NCBI RefSeq assembly: GCF_018919145.1
Contig: NZ_JAHLQJ010000018.1
Span: forward strand, 1 to 64,000
Length of the DNA: 64,000 nucleotides
DNA from: Paenibacillus brevis
Lineage (GTDB): Bacteria; Bacillota; Bacilli; Paenibacillales; Paenibacillaceae
Reading direction: 5' to 3'
Position 1 is the first letter of the stretch. Each line of letters opens with the position of its first letter. Shown piece after piece: positions 58,200 through 64,000 of this stretch. Position numbers and translations under genes: made by a program. Below the pieces are notes generated by a model. It made no database searches, was not told where the DNA came from, and saw only the letters and a program-made list of their open reading frames with translations.

Positions 58200-59065
58200 T
58201 GCGCGGCAGAGACAGAGATTTCCAGTCAGGTACAGGACGCCGCCGTTCTGCAGGACCGAAGGATACCAAAGACCGCTGGATGATTACCTATGCCGACCTG
58301 ATCACGCTCCTGTTGATCTTTTTCGTGGTCATGTATGCGATGAGCCGGCTTGATGTCGAGAAATATGAAGTTGTTACCCAATCTCTTCAACATACATTCA
58401 AAAGCGGCAATTCACTGCTGGATAAAGGGACCGGTGTTCTGGGCAGCGAGGATAAATACGATTACAATAATCCGCCGGACAGACAAGGCGCCGAGAATGG
58501 ACAGGGACCGGATAGTACAGGCGGCGAGGGCAGCGGCAACACATCTCCCCCTTCAACTCAGCAGCCATTGACCGAGCGGGAGCTGGCGTTTCGTGAGCAG
58601 GAACAGGAATTAGCGACATTGATGGGACGGATTGAATCCTATATTAAAGACAATCAGCTGGAGGATCAGATCAAGGTAACCGATCTTCCGAAAGGAATTT
58701 CGATCACATTAAGCGACCGGTTTCTGTTCGATACTGGCAGGGCAGATCTGAAATCCGGATCCGAGGTTGCCCTTGCGCGGCTCGCCAGCCTGTTTAAAGA
58801 GCTTGATGCCGTCATCAGCATCGAGGGACACACCGATAACCAGCCGGTCGGCCGGGCCTCCTCCTTTGAGGATAACTGGGAGCTGTCAGGCGCCCGGGCA
58901 CTTTCCGTGCTTCGCTTCTTCCTGGAGAAAGAGCAGCTTGACCCAAAAGACTTTCAGTATGCCGGTTATGCCGATACCCGGCCTGCAGCAGATAACGCTA
59001 CTTCAGCCGGACGGCAAAAGAACCGCCGCGTAGAAATTACCGTACTGCGGCAGTTGCAGCAATAA
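58199..59065 (+). CDS. Flagellar-type stator subunit MotB/MotS
   Basis: 288 residues. A short basic N-terminus, one helix with the ion-binding Asp in ITYADLITLLLIFFVVMYAMS (Asp33), a Gly/Ser-rich periplasmic-side linker, and a C-terminal OmpA-like peptidoglycan-binding domain (FDTGRADLKSGSE, IEGHTDNQP, NWELSGARALSVLRFF, GRQKNRRVEI). It anchors the MotA-like channel to the wall. Its ATG shares a base with the MotA-like stop codon (GTGATG), so the two are translationally coupled; a GTG just before is an alternative start. A terminator follows at once. Confidence 0.92.
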   Translation: MRGRDRDFQSGTGRRRSAGPKDTKDRWMITYADLITLLLIFFVVMYAMSRLDVEKYEVVTQSLQHTFKSGNSLLDKGTGVLGSEDKYDYNNPPDRQGAENGQGPDSTGGEGSGNTSPPSTQQPLTERELAFREQEQELATLMGRIESYIKDNQLEDQIKVTDLPKGISITLSDRFLFDTGRADLKSGSEVALARLASLFKELDAVISIEGHTDNQPVGRASSFEDNWELSGARALSVLRFFLEKEQLDPKDFQYAGYADTRPAADNATSAGRQKNRRVEITVLRQLQQ

Positions 59066-59072
59066 CCCATGC

Positions 59073-59116
59073 AACAGGCCCCGCCTGTCCAACGACAAGC
59101 GGGGCCTGTTATCTTT
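59073..59116. terminator. Bidirectional terminator
   Basis: AACAGGCCCCGC pairs perfectly with GCGGGGCCTGTT around a 14-base loop, followed by a T-rich stretch. It ends the stator pair and the convergent SLH protein gene. Confidence 0.9.
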
Positions 59117-59130
59117 TCATGTTTGATTGC

Positions 59131-62100
59131 CTAGTCAATCATTCCGCTCTTCTTCAGCATGCGCTGGATAAGTACGGCCGCTTCCCCTCTGGTCAATGCT
59201 TGCTTCGGCATCATCATACCCTCCGCCGAGCCTTCCAGAATGCCAAGATTGACAAGCTCTTCGGCTGCAGTCCGTGCCCAGTCCGGCAAGCCGTCCAGAT
59301 CCTTGAACAGCAAGCCCGGAGCCGTCGACGAGTTTGTTTGGGCCGTACTCTGGAATTCTTCTTCCGCTATAGCCCGAGCAATGATAACAATTGCCTCCTG
59401 ACGGCTGATTGCTTGATGAGGGCGGAAGTCTCCCGCTTCATCTCCCTGGATTAATCCATGCTCTGCCGCCAATGCAAGCGGATCATGGAACCAATCCGTG
59501 ACGCTGACATCCCTGAACACTGCGACTGGAACAGACGAATCATACAGACCTAGCGCTCTTGCCATCAAAGCTGCGAACGCTGCGCGCTCCATAGACGCCT
59601 CCGGAGAATACTTCCCTTCCGCTGTTCCCGTGATAATCAGCCTCGAGGCCAAATCATGCACAGCTTCGCTGGACCAATGGGATGCCGCATCCGCAAATGA
59701 TGCCGGTTTCGAGATCAGAGTAAACGAGCCATTATACATACTCTTCAGCACCGCAAGGCGGGTGCCGTCTTCCAGAGTCTCGAGCCGGGTCGGCACCGGG
59801 ATTACGGAACGATCCTCACCAATAAAGGCTCCGGTCGTTACATCATCAGCCTGCTCCGGAAGAACAGGTAAGCTGCGCTCTACATAACGGCTCCACTTCT
59901 CTATTGGATGAATCTGTTCCCCGATCTGAATGATCGCTTTAAATTCAACGGGAGAAAGCAGCGTCATAAAATGCCGCTCCGCCTTCGCACGGGCAAGCTG
60001 CTTTTGCACTTCGGCCGTGCTGCTGCCCAATGTAAAGGTAATTATAGCCTGAACGGCAGATTCTTTGACTGTCTCAGACCCATAGCGCTCAAAAGCTTCG
60101 GCTAGCTCCGCTGCTGCGAAACGGAAGCCTCCGAGGGAGGAACGCAGCTCCAGGGAGCCTTCCCGTTCAGCAAACAACTCTGCGGCTTGAGCGTCCATAG
60201 TCAATTCAATAAGATCAGCCTGCTGCCCAAGAATGAGGATCAAGCTTGAATCACTCCCGGGCACTTCCAATGCGGCTTTTAATTTTGCGAAATCGAGCCT
60301 GAGCGATACAATTTGCTGATCTCCGCCGCTGCTAATTCCGGCATGGACGATGCCGTCCTTAGGAAGATTGTTTAAAAGCACCTGGAGATCGAACTGCCGC
60401 GAAGGAGGCTGTGACGCATTTCCCCCGGACGACTGTCCTGACCTCACCGGATCGCTTCCTCCGCCCGTCCCGTCTTCACCAGGGTTATCCGGTCCTTCCC
60501 CCGGCTCACCCGGACCTTCTCCAGGATTTCCCCCAGGCACGCTGTCCCGGTTCAAGGCAATCCGATACGCCTGTTCCTGACCATCCGGCGTCGTCACGGC
60601 AACTAAAAGATAGGCTGCATCTTCTCCTACGATCAATTCTTCACTGGGTTCGCCAAAAATCAGCGGCACCGATCCCTGCAAAAGCTGTCCGCTCTCCCCA
60701 TAGACGCTTGCCGTCACGGTAGCTGCCGTGTCGTAGACGTCCGCCGTGACTGAAAGCCGATCCGTAGTCTCTGCAAGGCTAAGATTGTAAGTGTATTGGT
60801 AGCGGCTGAAACCGGGATTCAATGCCAAACCGCTCTCTTGGGTCGACTGTACAGCTAATTGCCGCAGGGTCGGATCGTGCAGCGGAGCCAGCGGCTTTGT
60901 CTTCACGCTTAGCATCGGATAAGCGCTCTTGTTCCCCGCGCCGTCCCTGACAATGACATTGAAATAGTAGGTTTGATCCGGAGCAAACAGCTGCATCGCA
61001 GCACTCGTCTGATTTTTTTCATAGGGTCCCAGAGCTGTCCCGTTTTGCTCAATCTGCTGAACCGTGCTTAAGTTATCCCTGCCCGATAAATATAGCCTGT
61101 ACTCCAGCTCGCCCGGATCATCAAGATTGTCGGATGCAGTTGCCCACTGCAGCTCTATAAAATCGGCTGTAACCTCGGCAGCCTCGATCATGCCTCCCGG
61201 CACAGGGGCTGTGGTATCCAAGACAGCCTTGCTTAACACGGGAACATAACTCGTGCTCCAAGCTCCGTCACCCAGTTGACCGTAACCGTTGTATCCCCAG
61301 CCCCAGACGCGCATATCCTTCGTCATCACCGAGCTGTGAAAGCCGCCGGCGGAGATGTCGATTACGGACGGCAAATTCTGAACCAGTCCGGGAGTTCTAT
61401 CGCTGGCAGCGCCCGTACGTCCAAGCTGGCCGTAATTCCCCAAGCCCCAGCTCCATACGCCACCGTCCGCATCCAAAGCAAGGCTGTGATAGCCTCCCCC
61501 TGCTATATCAACAGTATTTTTCAAATTCTGGACTCTCACCGGCAGATTTCGCTTAGTGATTGTTCCGTCTCCTAACTGCCCCTGACTGTTGGAGCCCCAG
61601 GCCCATACCGTGCCATCCTGACTGATCGCCAGAGAGTGCGAGCCGCCCGCAGCAATCGTGATTACATCGTCAAGACCCGCAACCTGAACCGGCAGGAGCT
61701 TGTTTGTGAACGTTCCATCGCCGAGCTCTCCATTCTCGTTGTTCCCCCAAGCCCAAACGGTTCCATCCTCCTTCAATGCCAAGCTGTAGTAGCCGCCGGC
61801 AGCAATCGCCGTAACCCCGTCTAACCCGTTAACCTGAACAGGCTCACTTCTCTGGAGCTGTGTTCCATCCCCCAGCTCGCCGCTGGTATTCATGCCCCAC
61901 GCCCACACCTTGCCGTCCTCGGCAAGGGCCATGCTATGATAGCCCAGCCCGCCCGATATAGCCGTAATTCGTACACCTTCCAGACCGATGACCTTGGTCG
62001 GAACGTCCATGTTGATTAAGGAGCCGATCCCGAGCTGCCCGTTCTCATTCATCCCCCACGTCCAGATCGTTCCGTCAGCCCGAAGCGCCATAGAACTGCG

Positions 62101-62376
62101 TACGCCGGAATCTATCTCGATAACCTGGTCCAGATTTTTGACCAGGACAGGAGTATTACGACTACTGCTCAGCCCATTGCCTAACTGCCCCTTCTCATTT
62201 CCCCCCCAGCTGTACACTTGCCCCCCGCTGGTCAGAGCTAATGTATGATAGTAGCCGACAACCAGCTTGGGAGACGTTGCCGAAGCCGCAAGCACCCTGG
62301 ATGAGTTGCCCATCAACTGCAAATGTACGATAAGTATGCTTATACACAGTAAGATTTTTCCGATACGCTGTCTCAT
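59131..62376 (-). CDS. S-layer-anchored RCC1 beta-propeller protein with SLH domains
   Basis: 1081 residues. A signal peptide (about 1-31) is followed by seven RCC1 repeats (about 36-385; each with a xxWGxNxxGQLGDGT core), enough for one closed seven-bladed propeller. Next come a fibronectin III-like domain (about 390-495), a cadherin-like beta-sandwich (about 500-615), a Gly/Pro-rich linker, an unrecognised alpha/beta region (about 665-890) and three SLH domains (about 895-1075) that bind secondary cell-wall polymer. AGGAGG five bases before ATG fixes the start. It is predicted to sit on the cell surface as a binding or adhesion protein; no catalytic motif is seen. It is divergent from a MalT-like regulator gene. 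Confidence 0.92.
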   Translation of the reverse strand: MRQRIGKILLCISILIVHLQLMGNSSRVLAASATSPKLVVGYYHTLALTSGGQVYSWGGNEKGQLGNGLSSSRNTPVLVKNLDQVIEIDSGVRSSMALRADGTIWTWGMNENGQLGIGSLINMDVPTKVIGLEGVRITAISGGLGYHSMALAEDGKVWAWGMNTSGELGDGTQLQRSEPVQVNGLDGVTAIAAGGYYSLALKEDGTVWAWGNNENGELGDGTFTNKLLPVQVAGLDDVITIAAGGSHSLAISQDGTVWAWGSNSQGQLGDGTITKRNLPVRVQNLKNTVDIAGGGYHSLALDADGGVWSWGLGNYGQLGRTGAASDRTPGLVQNLPSVIDISAGGFHSSVMTKDMRVWGWGYNGYGQLGDGAWSTSYVPVLSKAVLDTTAPVPGGMIEAAEVTADFIELQWATASDNLDDPGELEYRLYLSGRDNLSTVQQIEQNGTALGPYEKNQTSAAMQLFAPDQTYYFNVIVRDGAGNKSAYPMLSVKTKPLAPLHDPTLRQLAVQSTQESGLALNPGFSRYQYTYNLSLAETTDRLSVTADVYDTAATVTASVYGESGQLLQGSVPLIFGEPSEELIVGEDAAYLLVAVTTPDGQEQAYRIALNRDSVPGGNPGEGPGEPGEGPDNPGEDGTGGGSDPVRSGQSSGGNASQPPSRQFDLQVLLNNLPKDGIVHAGISSGGDQQIVSLRLDFAKLKAALEVPGSDSSLILILGQQADLIELTMDAQAAELFAEREGSLELRSSLGGFRFAAAELAEAFERYGSETVKESAVQAIITFTLGSSTAEVQKQLARAKAERHFMTLLSPVEFKAIIQIGEQIHPIEKWSRYVERSLPVLPEQADDVTTGAFIGEDRSVIPVPTRLETLEDGTRLAVLKSMYNGSFTLISKPASFADAASHWSSEAVHDLASRLIITGTAEGKYSPEASMERAAFAALMARALGLYDSSVPVAVFRDVSVTDWFHDPLALAAEHGLIQGDEAGDFRPHQAISRQEAIVIIARAIAEEEFQSTAQTNSSTAPGLLFKDLDGLPDWARTAAEELVNLGILEGSAEGMMMPKQALTRGEAAVLIQRMLKKSGMID

Positions 62377-62436
62377 ATTTCCCTCCTGAAATTGATCTGT
62401 CAGGAAGAGGCTAACAAAATAAATGGAGCAAAAGAA

Positions 62437-62475
62437 TTGACATTCGTTAACTTTCCTTAAAATTCTTCGTATAAT
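62437..62475 (+). promoter_or_regulatory. Probable promoter region of the MalT-like gene
   Basis: TTGACA (62437-62442) with TAAAAT 15 bases later, and TTAACT (62447-62452) with TATAAT 17 bases later (62470-62475), overlap here. One or both may drive the plus-strand regulator gene about 110 bases downstream. Confidence 0.5.
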
Positions 62476-62581
62476 CTATTCTATAATCTACTTTTTTATT
62501 TGACGAAATTACCTTATTCGACAATGTCAGAAATATAATCAGGGTCTACCAGGATAGAAATCAAAAAGAGCGAGGTAAGTC

Positions 62582-64000
62582 TATGCGCCGAACAGCTAGT
62601 CCTTTATTAAAAACTAAATTGTTCGTTCCTGAATCGAAGGGTCGGCTAGTTCAGCGGGAGCGCCTGCTCCATTCGATCTCGGAGGGCTTTCAGCAAGGAA
62701 AGCGCCTTGTCGCTGTCGTGGCCCCGGCCGGCTACGGCAAGTCCACCCTGCTCGCCCAATGGGCCCGTCATGCCGGAATGCGTTGCGCCTGGTTATCGGT
62801 CGATGCACGGGACAATGATCCTGCACGCTTCTGGAGATACTTTAGCGCATCAATAGCCTCCGCTCTGCCCGAGCAGCATCGTCAGCAGCTTGAAGCCAAT
62901 TGCCAACTGCAGGCGGGGGTCTCCATCTATACTTTTTTGGATACCCTCATTAGCGGACTGCCCGAAGGAACAGATCATAAGCATGCTTTTTCGCTTCTGC
63001 TCGACGATTTGCACGAAATCACCAACCCTACTATTCTCGACGGATTGTCTTACCTGTTCGACTATATGCCGGATTCGATGCATGTGCTTCTGTCCTCTCG
63101 CTCGGAGCTTATGATACCCGGCATGAAGAGGCTGGCAAATGGAGCAGCCATGATGGTCGGCATGAACCAGCTCCAATTCACAGCGAGCGAAACCGAAAGC
63201 CTATTTCACATGATTAACGGGGAGCTTCAGGCAGAATGGACATCCGCCCAGTTAGACGAGCTTCAGCAGAAGACGGAGGGATGGATTACCGGACTGCAGC
63301 TCCTCTTCTTATCGCGCCGTTCCAACAATGGGAGTCTCATGGGTCTGGCCTCCGGTGAAGAGACACTTATTTCCGATTATTTATTTCAAGAGGTTTTGCA
63401 TCTGCTTCCTTCCGATTTTCAGGATTTCCTTCTTCGGACCTCCGTGCTGTCCAGATTCGATGCCAAAGCCTGCAATGCGTTAACCGGACGGCCCGATGGC
63501 AGGCAGCAACTGAACGAGCTTCAGCGATTAAACCTGTTCCTGATTCCGCTTGATGGAACAAGGGCCTGGTTCCGTTATCACCATCTGTTCGCACAGTTCC
63601 TACAAGGCCAGCTTCGACGCAGGGATGAGAAAGAGTATGCCGCAATGCACCGGGCAGCCGGGCTATATTTTTCTGAAATTGGCGCTATAGAGGATGCCAT
63701 TGAGCACTTGTTTGAAGCCGGTGAGATTGAGCACGCCATCCAAGCCCTGGAGGGGCACCTCCCTGCAGCGCTCAGCCAAGGGGATTTACTAACACTGTTG
63801 AATTGGTTCCGCAAAATTCCCGAAGCCCGCTCCCTGACGCTAGAGTTATCCTTGCTTCACGCCTTTCTGCTTGTTCTGGCCGGTGATCTGGAGCGCTCCG
63901 GACGGGTATTGGAACATCTTGAAGAGGAAATAGACAGACTGGGCCCTTCCAGCCGACAGGACCAGCTTCGAAGCAGCTTATTGTTCGTCCGTTCCAATTT
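62582..64000 (+). CDS. MalT-like LuxR-family transcriptional regulator, 3' end beyond window
   Basis: 473 codons are open to the window edge. MRRTASPLLKTKLFVPESKG and VVAPAGYGKSTLLAQWA (Walker A near 44) mark the STAND ATPase of MalT-type regulators; LLLDDLHEI is the Walker B, and WFRYHHLFAQFLQ is the conserved winged-helix segment after it. From about 350 the sequence becomes TPR-like. The C-terminal LuxR helix-turn-helix should lie outside the window (the family is about 850-900 residues). GAGG precedes ATG by seven bases. It is divergent from the RCC1/SLH gene, which it may control. The inducer is unknown. Confidence 0.88.

Overview
The window looks like a chromosomal segment of a Paenibacillaceae bacterium, most likely Paenibacillus. 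The signs are Firmicute-type Shine-Dalgarno sites (AAGGAGG), many TTG and GTG starts, the pcrB-pcrA-ligA order, uvrB-uvrA, an SLH-anchored surface protein, a stalk-domain protein and a large S-layer/cell-wall glycan locus. No tool was run; names rest on reading motifs in the translated sequence.

Layout. 1-300: 5' end of a 16S rRNA gene on the minus strand with its leader and tandem promoters. 0.4-3.9 kb: two paralogous orphan solute-binding lipoproteins flanking a decayed group II intron reverse-transcriptase fragment. 4.0-5.6 kb: a radical SAM/SPASM maturase followed by a 27-residue Cys-free peptide with a perfect ribosome binding site, a probable uncharacterised RiPP system. 5.8-9.1 kb: metE and a convergent LysR regulator. 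9.2-10.3 kb: queH behind a cobalamin riboswitch with a visible terminator/antiterminator. 10.3-16.4 kb: pcrB-pcrA-ligA, interspersed with copies of an inverted-repeat-ended intergenic element. 16.5-22.8 kb: a glycan-initiating sugar-phosphate transferase, glycosyltransferases, a phosphodiesterase-like protein, a stalk-domain protein and an O-acyltransferase. 22.8-43.9 kb: nineteen minus-strand glycan genes. 44.0-47.8 kb: O-antigen-ligase-like protein, galU and a small ORF. 48.2-52.2 kb: U32 peptidase-family protein, another element copy, a 51-bp tandem repeat and small membrane proteins. 52.3-59.1 kb: uvrB-uvrA and a divergent motAB-type stator pair. 59.1-64 kb: an RCC1-propeller/SLH surface protein and the start of a MalT-like regulator.

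How the genes fit together. The glycan locus encodes routes to GDP-D-rhamnose (manC, gmd, rmd), dTDP-L-rhamnose (rfbABCD) and a dTDP-4-amino-4,6-dideoxyhexose (WecE-like transaminase) followed by a formyltransferase-fold protein. Wzm/Wzt plus a coiled-coil methyltransferase next to Wzt suggest chain-capped ABC export of a polysaccharide begun on undecaprenyl phosphate. A DPM/ArnC-like glycosyltransferase, a four-helix SMR/ArnE-like flippase candidate and GT-C-like membrane proteins form a second, Arn-like module that could decorate the glycan outside the membrane. The ligase-like protein and SLH protein suggest a glycosylated surface layer. The middle of this locus (about 25.3-42 kb) is visibly richer in A+T than its flanks, which suggests acquisition as a cassette.

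metE and riboswitch-controlled queH are both cobalamin-independent enzymes, so this corner carries two routes for coping with cobalamin shortage.
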